NCBI RefSeq assembly: GCF_004011805.1
Contig: NZ_RCHJ01000003.1
Coordinates: 434,001 to 498,000 of the forward strand
Reading direction: 5' to 3'
Length of the DNA: 64,000 bases
Source of the DNA: Piscinibacter defluvii
Lineage (GTDB): Bacteria > Pseudomonadota > Gammaproteobacteria > Burkholderiales > Burkholderiaceae_C
A program made the translations under genes and the position numbers. Position 1 is the first letter of the stretch, and each line of letters starts with the position of its first letter. This document shows positions 1 to 8,954 of this stretch, piece after piece. The notes under the pieces were generated by a model. It made no database searches and was not told the origin of the DNA. It worked only from the letters and a program-made list of their open reading frames with translations.

Positions 1-1481
1 CGCTGCCCGAATGGCTGGCGAGCCACCCGCGTCCGGCACCGATGGAGCTGGCCGGCCTGCTCTGCCAGGTGCTGGCCGGGCTCGCATTCGCGCACGAGGC
101 CGGCACGCCGCACCGCGACATCCAGCCGTACCAGGTGCTGATCAACGAGCAGGGCCAGGTGCGCCTGACCGGCCTGGCGGCCGCCGAGCCGGGGCGGCCG
201 GCCGGGCCCGCCGACACCCCGGCCGAGACAGGCACGCTGCGCGCGCAGCGCGACGCCGCCCAGCGCGACCTGCTCGCATGCGGACTGCTGCTGCACCAGC
301 TGCTGGCCGGTGCCCCGGTGCTCGACGAACCCGACCTCGGCGCCGTGATCGCCCGCATGGCACCGCAGGGTCGCGACCTGGTCCGCCTGCCGTGGAGCAC
401 GCCCCAGCCGGTGCCCGAGGGCCTGCGCGCGATCGCCAACCGCTGCACCGCCAGCCAGGAGCGCCAGCGCTACCACAGCGCGCGCACCCTGCTGCGGGCG
501 CTGGAAGGCTGGCGCGAGGTCGAAGGGCAGGGCAACGGCGACCCGCTCGCGCTGCTGCTGGACCGGCTGCGCAGCGTCGGCCACCTGCCGGCGCTGCCGG
601 GCATCGGCCAGCGCGTCGGCAAGCTCTCGTCCAGCGACAGCCAGCGCACCGACGAGATCGCCGAGCTGCTGCTGCAGGACATCGCGCTCTCGTTCGAACT
701 GCTGCGCACGGTCAACTCGGCCCAGGTGCGCGGAACCCAGATCGGCGGCAACGGCCCGGTGCTGACGCTGCGCCGTGCCGTGTCGCTGATCGGCGTGGAC
801 GGCGTGCGCAGCGCCGCCAACGCGCTGCGCCCCTGGCCCGGGCCGCTCGGCGAGGCCGGCGCCGCGGCGCTGAACCGCAGCATGGCCTGCGTGCGCCTGG
901 CCGGCCACGTGGCGCAGGCGCTGCGCCCGCCGGGTTACGACGGCGAGGTGGTCTACCTGGTCGCGCTGATGCAGAACCTCGGCCGCCTGCTGGTGCAGTA
1001 CCACTTCCCCGAGGAGGCCGAGCAGATCCGCCAGCTGATGCAGCCGGCGCCGGCACCCTCGGGCGGTGCCGACCTGCCCGGCATGAGCGAGGAGGCGGCG
1101 TCCTTCGCCGTGCTCGGCGCCGACACCGAGGCCCTCGGCGCTGCGGTGGCGCGCCACTGGGGCCTGGGCGAGGAGGTGCAGCACATGATCCGCCGGCTCT
1201 CGGTCGGCAAGCCGGTTCGCATGCCCGACAGCGATGCCGACGTGCTGCGCGTGGCCGCCAGCGCCGCCAACGAGGCGGTCGACGCGATGACGCGGCTGCC
1301 CGCGCCGAAGATCGGCCCGGCCATCGTGCAGGTGGCGCAGCGTTATGCACGCGTGCTGCACCTCAGCCCGAAGGACCTGCAGGAGGCGCTGCAGGGCGCC
1401 CGCGCCTCGCTGCAGACCGGCGCGCCGCTGGCCGCCGCGCCGCGCACCCTGTCGCCCGACGCCGCCACCACCGCCGACTGA
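1..1481 (+). CDS. HDOD protein with degenerate kinase-like N-terminus (5' end outside window)
   Basis: The reading frame is already open at base 3, so the true start lies upstream. The visible N-terminal part is the C-lobe of a Ser/Thr protein kinase fold. Its catalytic loop at bases 111-146 reads HRDIQPYQVLIN: the HRD is kept, but the usual Lys and Asn are both Gln, and the DFG position reads LTG. This suggests a pseudokinase. From about base 540 an HDOD domain follows (LPALPGIGQRV, then LLLQDIALSFELLRTVN and NLGRLLVQYHFPEEA), ending near base 1200. HDOD proteins are signalling or regulatory relatives of HD hydrolases, usually without catalysis. It is directly followed by a paralogue with an intact kinase, 8 bases on, probably in one operon. 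The domain assignment is firm; the partner and signal are unknown. Confidence 0.85.
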   Translation, partial: LPEWLASHPRPAPMELAGLLCQVLAGLAFAHEAGTPHRDIQPYQVLINEQGQVRLTGLAAAEPGRPAGPADTPAETGTLRAQRDAAQRDLLACGLLLHQLLAGAPVLDEPDLGAVIARMAPQGRDLVRLPWSTPQPVPEGLRAIANRCTASQERQRYHSARTLLRALEGWREVEGQGNGDPLALLLDRLRSVGHLPALPGIGQRVGKLSSSDSQRTDEIAELLLQDIALSFELLRTVNSAQVRGTQIGGNGPVLTLRRAVSLIGVDGVRSAANALRPWPGPLGEAGAAALNRSMACVRLAGHVAQALRPPGYDGEVVYLVALMQNLGRLLVQYHFPEEAEQIRQLMQPAPAPSGGADLPGMSEEAASFAVLGADTEALGAAVARHWGLGEEVQHMIRRLSVGKPVRMPDSDADVLRVAASAANEAVDAMTRLPAPKIGPAIVQVAQRYARVLHLSPKDLQEALQGARASLQTGAPLAAAPRTLSPDAATTAD

Positions 1482-1489
1482 CCGATCCG

Positions 1490-3919
1490 ATGGCTGCCGT
1501 ACCCGCCGACACTGCCCGCCGCCTCGGCCGCTTCGAACTGCGCCGCGAGCTGGGCAAGGGTGCGCAGGCCACCGTCTGGCTCGCGCTCGACACCCGGCTC
1601 GAGCGCGAGGTCGCGATCAAGGTGCTGGCCGCCGGCGTGAACGTGGCCGGCGACGACCTGACGCACTGGCTGCAGGAGGCGCGCAGCGTCAGCCGCCTCG
1701 CGCACCCGAACATCGTGCCGGTGTTCGAGGCCGACGTGCACGACGGCCGCGCCTGCCTGGTGTTCGAGTACGTGCCGGGCCGCACGCTGGCCGAACATGC
1801 ACGCGCCCGCGGCGCGCTGCCGCCGCACGAGGCCGTCGGCCTGATGCTCGGCGTGCTCGATGCGCTGCAGGCCGCGCACGAGGCCGGGGTGGTGCATCGC
1901 GACCTCAAGCCCAGCAACGTGCTGGTCGACGGCCATGGCCGCGCGCGGGTGATGGACTTCGGCATCGCGGCGCGGCTGAAGGAGGGCGCCAACCGCACCG
2001 CCGCCGCGCTGATCGTCGGCACGCCCGGCTACATGTCGCCCGAGGCGACCCGCGGCGCGCCGGCCACGCCGGCGATGGACGTGTTCGCCGCCGGCGTGAT
2101 GCTGGTCGAGCTGATCAGCGGCCGGCCGCTGGTGGCCGAGCGCGACCCGTACCGGGCCATGAAACGTGTCGCCGACGAGGACCTCGCGCTGCCGCCGGAC
2201 CTGCCGCCCGACGCCGACGACACGCTGCGCGGCGTGCTGCGGCGCGCGATCGCACGCGACCCCGCCCAGCGCTGGGGCAGTGCCGCCGCCCTGGCCGAGG
2301 CGCTGCGCCAGTGGATGGCGCCGCAACCGGCCGCGCCGGGCGGCAACAGCGGCACGCTGGACTTCCTGCTGCGGCGCATGCGCCACAAGAGCGACTTCCC
2401 GGCGCTGTCGGATTCGGTGGCACGCATCCAGCGCATCGCCAGCTCCGAGCACGAGAGCCTGACCAGCCTGTCCAGCGAGATCCTCAAGGATGTCGCACTG
2501 ACCAACAAGCTGCTGCGCCTGGTCAACACCGCGCACTACTCGCATGCCGGCGGCGGCTCGATCAGCACCGTGTCGCGCGCGGTGGCGCTGGTCGGCTTCG
2601 CGGGCATCCGCAACATGGCACTCAGCCTGGTGCTGCTCGAGCACATGAGCGACAAGCAGCAGGCCGGGCAGCTCAAGGAGGAGTTTCTGCGCGCGCTGAT
2701 GTCCGGCTCGCTGGCCGGCGAGCTGTGCCGCGTGCCGCGCGAGGGCGAGGAGGCCTTCATCGGCGCGATGTTCCAGAACCTCGGCCGGCTGCTGACCGAG
2801 TACTACTTTCCGGAGGAGGCGCGCCAGATCCGCGGCATCGCGCTGGCGAGCCGGCGCGACGCCCCGGCCAGCGCCGCGGCGCTGCTGCAGGCCGAGACGG
2901 CTGCGTCCGTGAGCGTGCTGGGCCTGAGCTTCGAGGACCTGGGGCTGGGCATCGCCCGGAGCTGGGGCCTGCCCGAGACGCTGCAGCGCTGCATGCGCAA
3001 GCCCGACGGCGAGCCGCCGGCCCGGGTGCCGGACAAGCCGGCCGACCGGCTGCGCTGCCTGGCCGTGGCCGCCAACGAGCTGACCGACACGCTGCTGCGC
3101 ACCGAGGGCGACCCGACCGCCGCGCTGGCGGCGACCGCCGAGCGCCATGCCCGTGCGCTGGGCCTGAGCGCGCGCGAGATCGCCGGCGCCACCGACCAGG
3201 CGCGCCAGCGCCTGGCGCAGATGGCGCAGGCGATGAACCTGCAGGTGGCCCCGGGCTCGCCGTCGCGCCGGCTGCTCGCCACCGTCGTGATCGAGCCCGC
3301 GCCCAAGCCCGACGACTCGCTCTCGCCGCACCAGCTGCAGGCCACCGTGGCCGCCTACGCGCCGACGCTGGTCGAGGCGCCGGTGGCCGCGGAGGCGCCG
3401 GCGGTCAACGCCGCCGAGGTGCTGGCCGCGGGCATCGCCGACATCACCAACTCGATGGTCGAGAGCTTCAAGCTCAACGAGGTGCTGCGCATGATCCTCG
3501 AGACCATGTTCCGCGCGCTGGGCTTCCGCCGCATCGTGTTCTGCCTGCGCGACCCGAAGACCGAGACGCTGACCGGCCGCTTCGGCCTGGGCGAGGGGGC
3601 GGAGCGTGTGGCACAGCAGTTCAAGGTGCCGCTGAAGGGCGGCACGGACCTGTTCGCGGCCGTCTGCGCCAAGGGGGCCGACACGCTGATCAGCGACGCC
3701 ACCGCCGGGCAGATCGCCGCGCGGCTGCCGGGCTGGTACCGCAGCGGCGTCGACGCGCCCGCCTTCCTGCTGCTGCCGCTGCTGCTCAAGGGGGCGCCGT
3801 TCGCGCTGATCTATGCCGACAAGGCCGAGCCCGGCGGCATCGCGCTGGGCGAGAAGGAACTCGCGCTTCTGCGCACCCTGCGCAACCAGGCGGTGATGGC
3901 GTTCCGGCAGGCCGGCTGA
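1490..3919 (+). CDS. Serine/threonine protein kinase with HDOD and GAF domains
   Basis: This 809-residue protein has three modules. Residues about 13-275 form an intact Hanks-type kinase: glycine loop GKGAQATVW, Lys44 in VAIKVL, HRDLKPSN with Asp138, DFG with Asp156, and the GTPGYMSPEA activation segment. Residues about 285-490 are an HDOD domain (SDFPALSDSVARI, LVNTAHYS, NLGRLLTEYYFPEEA). The last 180 residues are a GAF-like sensor domain (LAAGIADITNSMVESF to the end). No membrane segment is visible, so it is likely cytoplasmic. It starts 8 bases after the preceding pseudokinase-HDOD gene. Kinase activity is well supported; substrates are unknown. Phosphorylation or control of the neighbouring HDOD proteins is an inference. 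Confidence 0.9.
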   Translation: MAAVPADTARRLGRFELRRELGKGAQATVWLALDTRLEREVAIKVLAAGVNVAGDDLTHWLQEARSVSRLAHPNIVPVFEADVHDGRACLVFEYVPGRTLAEHARARGALPPHEAVGLMLGVLDALQAAHEAGVVHRDLKPSNVLVDGHGRARVMDFGIAARLKEGANRTAAALIVGTPGYMSPEATRGAPATPAMDVFAAGVMLVELISGRPLVAERDPYRAMKRVADEDLALPPDLPPDADDTLRGVLRRAIARDPAQRWGSAAALAEALRQWMAPQPAAPGGNSGTLDFLLRRMRHKSDFPALSDSVARIQRIASSEHESLTSLSSEILKDVALTNKLLRLVNTAHYSHAGGGSISTVSRAVALVGFAGIRNMALSLVLLEHMSDKQQAGQLKEEFLRALMSGSLAGELCRVPREGEEAFIGAMFQNLGRLLTEYYFPEEARQIRGIALASRRDAPASAAALLQAETAASVSVLGLSFEDLGLGIARSWGLPETLQRCMRKPDGEPPARVPDKPADRLRCLAVAANELTDTLLRTEGDPTAALAATAERHARALGLSAREIAGATDQARQRLAQMAQAMNLQVAPGSPSRRLLATVVIEPAPKPDDSLSPHQLQATVAAYAPTLVEAPVAAEAPAVNAAEVLAAGIADITNSMVESFKLNEVLRMILETMFRALGFRRIVFCLRDPKTETLTGRFGLGEGAERVAQQFKVPLKGGTDLFAAVCAKGADTLISDATAGQIAARLPGWYRSGVDAPAFLLLPLLLKGAPFALIYADKAEPGGIALGEKELALLRTLRNQAVMAFRQAG

Positions 3920-3935
3920 GGGTCGCGGGGGAGGG

Positions 3936-4032
3936 TGACGAGCCTTACCCCCGGCACTGGTTGCCACGGTTAGGGCTGCTTCGTTCCCGACCTGACCCGG
4001 TTGGCCGCGCTCCCATGCGGGGAGGCCCGTCA
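3936..4032 (-). ncRNA. ffs: 4.5S signal recognition particle RNA
   Basis: On the minus strand this stretch carries the universally conserved SRP RNA core GGTCAGG ... GGAA ... AAGCAGCC, here GGTCAGGTCGGGAACGAAGC, which forms the Ffh-binding hairpin. The ends pair as a long helix: GACGGGCCTCCCC near 4031-4019 with GGGGGTAAGGCTCGTC near 3952-3937. The length of about 97 nt fits the short bacterial 4.5S type. It lies antisense between two HDOD genes. The exact ends are estimated from the terminal helix. Confidence 0.93.
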
Positions 4033-4039
4033 ACGAACG

Positions 4040-4045
4040 ATTCTA
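4040..4045 (-). promoter_or_regulatory. -10 box of the SRP RNA promoter
   Basis: On the minus strand TAGAAT lies 7 bases before the predicted 5' end of the SRP RNA, the spacing expected for a sigma-70 -10 element. A -35 box 17-18 bases upstream is weak (TTCGGC region). The assignment rests on position and the -10 match only. Confidence 0.55.
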
Positions 4046-4138
4046 CGGGACGGCCCGGGACGCGCCGAATTGCACGACCGCGTCCGCTGTGCGGAGCACA
4101 AATGATAAAAACGACAATATTGATGATCCAATGCGGGA

Positions 4139-5647
4139 ATGAACGCTCCCGCCCCGGTCGATGCGCTGCTGGACCGGCTCTCGCGCCAACCCGACTTCCC
4201 CTCGCTGCCCGGCTTCATGCCCGAGGTGCGCCGGCTCGCCCGCTGCGACCGTGCCCGCGTGCAGAGCCTGTCGTCGGCACTGCTGAAGGACATCGGACTG
4301 AGCCAGCGGCTGCTGCGCCTGGTCAATGCGGCCTACTACCGGGCCGCCGGGGCCGGGCACATCGTCACCGTGACACGTGCGATCGCCGTGCTGGGATTCG
4401 AGGCGGTCGGGCGGCTGGCGGTGGCGGCGCGCATGGTCGAGTCGGTCGCACGGCGCAGCGGCAACGTGCTGCTGCGCGAGGAGTGCCTGCGGGCGATGCT
4501 GGCCGGCCAGATCGCCGAGATGCTGGCCGAGGGCCGGCGCGACGCCGAGGACGCCTACCTCGCGGCGTTGTTCCGCAACCTCGGCCGGCTGCTGCTGGCG
4601 TTGCACCTGCCCGAGCAGGCGCAGGCGCTGCGCGCCGCGGTGGCGCCGGCGCTCTGGCCGCGCGGCGATGCGGAGGAGGCGGCCGCGCGCAGACAGCTTG
4701 GCCTGGGCTGCAGCGAGATCGCCCAGCAGGTGGCGGGCCCCTGGGGCTGGCCGGCCGAGCTGCTGCGGGCGATGTGGCGCGACCCGGCCGGACTGCCGCC
4801 GGCGCCGGGGGCCCGGTTCGGGCCGGTGGAGATCGCGATCCTCGCCGACGACCTCGCCGACCTGATGCTGCACGTCGCGCCCGAGCGCTGGGCCGGATCG
4901 CACCCGCGCCTGTTGCGCCACCCGGACGGCCCCGACGCGCGCCGGCTCGACAGCCTGCTGCAGCGCGCCCGCCTGCGACTGCCGGAACTGGCGGCCGCAC
5001 TCGACCTCACGCTGGAGCGCTTTCCGGCCTGGGGCGGGAGGGCGGCCGGTGGCGTGGCGCCGGAGGCGACGGCGCCGCTGCCCGATCCGCTGGCCCTGCC
5101 GCCGGCCACGCCCGGGCCGGCCGTGGCGCCGCGCGGCGCCGAGCTGCTCGGCATCGCGATCCAGGACCTCAGCGCCGCGCTGGTGGCGGGCGGCGACGCG
5201 CTGGCCGGCGCGCCGGCGCTGGCGCTGGAGTCGCTCTGGCGCGGGCTCGAGGCACGTGCCGCGATGCTGTTTCTGGCGCCGAGCGGCCGCGGTCCGATGC
5301 ATGGTCTGGTCACGCTCTCGCGCGACGGCGCGGCGCAGTGGCACGCGGGCAGCCGCATCGACCCGGACGAACCGCGCGAGCTGTTCGCGATGCTGTGCCG
5401 GCGCGGGGCCGACACGCTGATCGAGGACGCAGCCGAACCACGCATCGCGCAGCGCCTGCCGGACTGGTTCCGCGCCGGGCCGGCGGCGCGGCGCTTCATG
5501 GTGCTGCCGCTGCAGGTGCGCGGCCGGCCGCTGGGCATGATCTACCTCGATGCCGGCCCGGATGCGCCGCTGCGGCCCGACGAGGCCTGCCTGCGCCTGG
5601 CCCGCAGCCTGCGCAACCAGCTGGTGCTGGCGCTGCCGGCGCCGTGA
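4139..5647 (+). CDS. HDOD and GAF domain protein
   Basis: This 502-residue protein is a kinase-less paralogue of the gene upstream. Residues about 5-215 are an HDOD domain (QPDFPSLPGFMPEVRRL, LLRLVNAAYY, NLGRLLLALHLPEQA). Residues about 330-500 are a GAF-like domain that aligns by eye with the end of the upstream kinase (CRRGADTLIEDAAEPRIAQRLPDWF versus CAKGADTLISDATAGQIAARLPGWY, fragments of the same block). The linker is rich in Pro and Ala. The shared two-domain tail indicates duplication. The upstream space is A+T-rich (4098-4125), unlike its surroundings, and probably holds its promoter. Its stop codon abuts the stop of the convergent next gene in TGATCA. The function is presumably signal transduction; no output domain is seen. 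Confidence 0.85.
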   Translation: MNAPAPVDALLDRLSRQPDFPSLPGFMPEVRRLARCDRARVQSLSSALLKDIGLSQRLLRLVNAAYYRAAGAGHIVTVTRAIAVLGFEAVGRLAVAARMVESVARRSGNVLLREECLRAMLAGQIAEMLAEGRRDAEDAYLAALFRNLGRLLLALHLPEQAQALRAAVAPALWPRGDAEEAAARRQLGLGCSEIAQQVAGPWGWPAELLRAMWRDPAGLPPAPGARFGPVEIAILADDLADLMLHVAPERWAGSHPRLLRHPDGPDARRLDSLLQRARLRLPELAAALDLTLERFPAWGGRAAGGVAPEATAPLPDPLALPPATPGPAVAPRGAELLGIAIQDLSAALVAGGDALAGAPALALESLWRGLEARAAMLFLAPSGRGPMHGLVTLSRDGAAQWHAGSRIDPDEPRELFAMLCRRGADTLIEDAAEPRIAQRLPDWFRAGPAARRFMVLPLQVRGRPLGMIYLDAGPDAPLRPDEACLRLARSLRNQLVLALPAP

Positions 5648-6775
5648 TCAGCGCAGCTGCAGCTCGTCGCTGCCGTACTCGAGCCCGAGCGGCCCGATGA
5701 TCAGCCGCTTCGGCCCGGCCTCGACACGCCCGGCCACCAGCGCCTCGACGCCCTGCGCCCGCGCGATCTCGACGCAGGCCGGCGCCTGTTCCGCCGCGAC
5801 GAACAGCGCGAAGCCGGCACCCATGTTGAGCGTGCCGTAGGCCTCGTGGTCGTCCTGACGGGCGTGCTGCTGGATGAAGCGCAGCACCGGCGGCACGGGC
5901 GGGATCGCGTCGATGCGGTAGGTCAGTGCCGCGGGATGGCGCAGCAGCTTGCGCCAGCCGTGGCCGGTGATGTTGGCGCAGTAGTGCGGCACGATGCCGG
6001 CCTGCGCCAGTGCCTCGGTGACCGGCGAGTACAGCACGGTGGGCGCGAGCAGCGCCTCGCCGTAGCTCAGCCCCGGCGCGATCTCGGTGAGGTAGCCCTG
6101 CGGCAGGCGTTCGACCAGCTTGCGCGCCAGGCTCAGCCCGTTGGCGTGGATGCCGCTGGAGCCGAGCAGCACGATCGCGTCGCCGGCGCCCAGCCGGTCG
6201 CCCAGCGACAGCCGGCTCTTCGGGTTGACGATGCCGGTGCAGCTGGCCGCGAGGTCGATGCGGCCGTCGGCCACGATGCCCGCCAGCGCCGGCGTCTCGC
6301 CGCCGCCCCAGGCCACGCCGCAGCGGTCGCAGGCGGCCTTCCAGCCCGCCACCAGCGCCTGCGCGCGCTGGCTGTCGCCGAACCAGTCCGAGCCGCCGGC
6401 AGCCCAGTAGGCCTGCACCACCAGCGGCGTGGCACCGACGGTGATCAGGTCGTTGATCGCCATCGCGATGGTGTCCTGCGCGATCGCGTCGTACCAGCTG
6501 CGCCCGGTCAGCTCGTGCATCGCGTCGGCCACCAGCGCCTTGGATCCCAGGCATTCGACGATGCTGGCGAGGTGGAACGGCCCGACGTCGACCACGTAGG
6601 CCGATTCGCCGCGCGAGGCGGCGATCTCGGCGAAGCCGCGTGCGGCCAGGTTGGCGCCGGTGGCGGCGGCGGCGCGCTGCGCGGCGACCTTGAGCGGATC
6701 GATCAGGTCGTAGACGACGCCGGATAGTTCGTAGCTCAGCGTGCTGTGGGAATCGGGGGAGGCGGCATCGGTCAT
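5648..6775 (-). CDS. AIR synthase-related protein (PurM-like fold)
   Basis: This 375-residue protein belongs to the PurM/SelD/HypE/ThiL ATP-binding fold. It shows DLIDPLKVAAQRAA at the N-terminus, a central AINDLITVGATPLVVQAYW, WGGGETPALAG, SSGIHANGLSLARKL, and NITGHGWRKLLRH followed by GTLNMGAGFALF, the signatures of AIR synthase (phosphoribosylformylglycinamidine cyclo-ligase, purine synthesis step five). Overall it resembles the divergent AIR synthase-related subgroup rather than typical proteobacterial PurM, which begins with a YxxAGVDIxAG motif. It stands alone, divergent from dnaX, without other pur genes nearby. It may be an alternative PurM or may act on another substrate; the sequence does not decide. 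Confidence 0.75.
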   Translation of the reverse strand: MTDAASPDSHSTLSYELSGVVYDLIDPLKVAAQRAAAATGANLAARGFAEIAASRGESAYVVDVGPFHLASIVECLGSKALVADAMHELTGRSWYDAIAQDTIAMAINDLITVGATPLVVQAYWAAGGSDWFGDSQRAQALVAGWKAACDRCGVAWGGGETPALAGIVADGRIDLAASCTGIVNPKSRLSLGDRLGAGDAIVLLGSSGIHANGLSLARKLVERLPQGYLTEIAPGLSYGEALLAPTVLYSPVTEALAQAGIVPHYCANITGHGWRKLLRHPAALTYRIDAIPPVPPVLRFIQQHARQDDHEAYGTLNMGAGFALFVAAEQAPACVEIARAQGVEALVAGRVEAGPKRLIIGPLGLEYGSDELQLR

Positions 6776-6827
6776 GGGGCGGGATTATCGGCGAGGCCCT
6801 GCCCGCGGACAGCGCGGGGGCGGCCCG

Positions 6828-6833
6828 TAGAAT
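6828..6833 (+). promoter_or_regulatory. -10 box upstream of dnaX
   Basis: TAGAAT ends 7 bases before the ATG at 6841. Transcription would then start at or next to that ATG, giving a leaderless dnaX message. The -35 position (6805-6810, GCGGAC) is poor. No Shine-Dalgarno sequence precedes the ATG, which agrees with a leaderless start. Confidence 0.5.
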
Positions 6834-6840
6834 GCCCCGC

Positions 6841-8598
6841 ATGAGCTACCTCGTGCTCGCGCGCAAGTACCGGCCCCGCGGCTTCGACGCGATGGTCGGG
6901 CAGGAGCACGTCGTGCAGGCGCTGGCCAATGCGCTCACCCAGCAGCGCCTGCACCATGCCTACCTGTTCACCGGCACGCGCGGGGTGGGCAAGACCACGG
7001 TCTCGCGCATCCTCGCCAAGTCGCTCAACTGCACCGGGCCGGACGGCTCGGGCGGCATCACCGCCAGTCCCTGCGGCGTGTGCGATGCCTGCCGCGACAT
7101 CGATGCCGGCCGCTTCGTCGACTATGTCGAGCTCGACGCCGCCAGCAACCGCGGCGTCGACGAGATCTCGCAGCTGCTCGACCAGGCGGTCTACAAGCCG
7201 GTGCTCGGGCGCTTCAAGGTCTACATGATCGACGAAGTGCACATGCTCTCGACCACCGCATTCAACGCGATGCTCAAGACGCTCGAGGAGCCGCCCGAGT
7301 ACCTCAAGTTCGTGCTGGCGACCACCGACCCGCAGAAGGTGCCGCCGACCGTGCTGTCGCGCTGCCTGCAGTTCAACCTGCGGCCGATGGCCCCGCAGAC
7401 CGTGCAGGAGCACCTGGCGCGGGTGCTCGGCGAGGAGGGCATCGCCAGCGAGCCCGGCGCGCTGCGCCTGCTGGCGCGGGCCGCCCGCGGCTCGATGCGG
7501 GATGCGCTCTCGCTCACCGACCAGGCCATCGCCTTCGGCGGCGGCGCGCTGGCCGAGGCCGGCGTGCGCCAGATGCTCGGCGCGGTGGACCGCAGCCACG
7601 CGGTGCGCATCCTCGAGGCGCTGGCCGCGGGCGACGGTGCCGGGCTGGTCGCTGCGGTCGACGCCCTGCGCGGGCTCGGGCTCTCGGCCGCCGGCACGCT
7701 GGAGGAACTGGCCACGCTGCTGCAGCAGATGGCCGTGCTGCAGGCGGTGCCGGAGGCCGGCGACACCGACGACCCGGACGCACCGACGGTGGCGCGCCTG
7801 GCGGGACTGCTGCCGGCCGACGAGACGCAGCTCGTCTACAGCATCGCACTGCACGGCCGTGCCGAACTGGCGCTGGCCCCGGACGAGTACAGCGGCCTGA
7901 TGATGGTGCTGCTGCGCGCGCTGGCCTTCCGCCCGGCCGGCGGCCCCGCGGCGCGTGCGCCCGACACGGCGGCAACGGCCGCGGCCCGACCACGCCCGGC
8001 GCCGAGCACGGTCGCCTCCGCGCCGTCCCGGCCGACGCTGGCCGCTGCGGCCGCCGCAGCGCCGGCCCCCGCAGCGTTGCGGGTGGAGGCCCCCGAGCCG
8101 CCGCCCTGGCTGGACGCACCCGACGAACTGGCCCCAGCCGACGAGGCCGCGGCCATCGCCGCGCCGCCGGCCGTGCCCGCGCCGCTCGCGGCGCCGACCG
8201 TCAACGCCACGCCGCTGGGCGACCGCTGGAACGCGCTGGTGCGCCGCATGGTCGAGGCCAACACGATCGGCGCACTGGTGCGCGAACTGGCGCTCCAGGC
8301 CCAGTGCATCGGTGTCGAGCAGTCGGTCTGGACCCTGCGCGTCGAACGCGAGACGCTGCGCAGTGCCGCCAATGTCGACAAGCTGCAGGAGGCGCTCGGC
8401 GCCGCGCTCGGCGCGCCGGTGCGGCTGGTGGTGGAGGCCGGCGCGGTGGACGATTCGCCGGCGCGGCGCGAGGCCGCCGAGCGCGCGCGCCGCCAGGCCG
8501 AGGCCGAGCAGATCATCCACGACGACCCGCTGGTGCGCGCGCTGCTCGCCCAGTACAAGACCGCCCGCATCGTGCCGGGTTCGGTCAAGCCCCATTGA
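6841..8598 (+). CDS. dnaX: DNA polymerase III subunit gamma/tau
   Basis: This is the clamp-loader ATPase that loads the beta sliding clamp and, through tau, links polymerase cores to the helicase. The 585-residue protein begins [13 protein letters not shown], the usual start; an in-frame ATG 9 bases upstream at 6832 lies within the -10 box and is less likely. A Walker A motif (GTRGVGKTT) lies at residues about 44-52, a zinc-binding cluster C..CGVCDAC follows, then the Walker B-type DEVHMLS and the SRC sensor. After about residue 370 comes an Ala/Pro-rich linker typical of tau, then a C-terminal polymerase-binding region. I saw no slippery frameshift site. It heads the classical dnaX-ybaB-recR cluster. 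Confidence 0.97.
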   Translation: MSYLVLARKYRPRGFDAMVGQEHVVQALANALTQQRLHHAYLFTGTRGVGKTTVSRILAKSLNCTGPDGSGGITASPCGVCDACRDIDAGRFVDYVELDAASNRGVDEISQLLDQAVYKPVLGRFKVYMIDEVHMLSTTAFNAMLKTLEEPPEYLKFVLATTDPQKVPPTVLSRCLQFNLRPMAPQTVQEHLARVLGEEGIASEPGALRLLARAARGSMRDALSLTDQAIAFGGGALAEAGVRQMLGAVDRSHAVRILEALAAGDGAGLVAAVDALRGLGLSAAGTLEELATLLQQMAVLQAVPEAGDTDDPDAPTVARLAGLLPADETQLVYSIALHGRAELALAPDEYSGLMMVLLRALAFRPAGGPAARAPDTAATAAARPRPAPSTVASAPSRPTLAAAAAAAPAPAALRVEAPEPPPWLDAPDELAPADEAAAIAAPPAVPAPLAAPTVNATPLGDRWNALVRRMVEANTIGALVRELALQAQCIGVEQSVWTLRVERETLRSAANVDKLQEALGAALGAPVRLVVEAGAVDDSPARREAAERARRQAEAEQIIHDDPLVRALLAQYKTARIVPGSVKPH

Positions 8599-8617
8599 AT
8601 CCCCAGGAGCACCCGCG

Positions 8618-8944
8618 ATGATGAAGAACCAGCTGGCCGGCCTGATGAAGCAGGCCCAGGCGATGCAGGACAACCTGAAGAAGGCGCAGGAGGAACTCGC
8701 CCTGATCGAGGTCGAGGGCCAGTCCGGCGCCGGCCTGGTGAAGGTCACGATGACCTGCAAGCACGACGTCAAGCGCGTGCAGATCGACCCGAGCCTGCTG
8801 GCCGACGACAAGGACATGCTCGAGGACCTGGTGGCTGCCGCCTTCAACGACGGCGTGCGCCGCGCCGAGCAGGTCAGCCAGGAGAAGATGGGCAAGCTGA
8901 CGGCGGGGATGCCCATGCCACCGGGGATGAAGTTCCCCTTCTGA
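8618..8944 (+). CDS. ybaB: YbaB/EbfC family nucleoid-associated protein
   Basis: This 108-residue protein matches the YbaB/EbfC family: [17 protein letters not shown] at the start, an N-terminal helix, the [20 protein letters not shown] strand region, and a C-terminal [12 protein letters not shown] tail. Members are small dimeric DNA-binding proteins that coat the nucleoid. It lies between dnaX and recR, 19 bases after dnaX, with AGGAG at 8605-8609 as ribosome binding site. Two tandem ATG codons (8618 and 8621) could both serve as start. Confidence 0.95.
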   Translation: MMKNQLAGLMKQAQAMQDNLKKAQEELALIEVEGQSGAGLVKVTMTCKHDVKRVQIDPSLLADDKDMLEDLVAAAFNDGVRRAEQVSQEKMGKLTAGMPMPPGMKFPF

Positions 8945-8954
8945 GTCCCGCCGC

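Noticed and set aside
1343-4033. Long open frame on the minus strand across the kinase-HDOD gene
   Set aside because: It is a shadow of the real plus-strand gene: composition is Arg/Gln/His-rich as expected for antisense of high-G+C codons, and no domain is visible.
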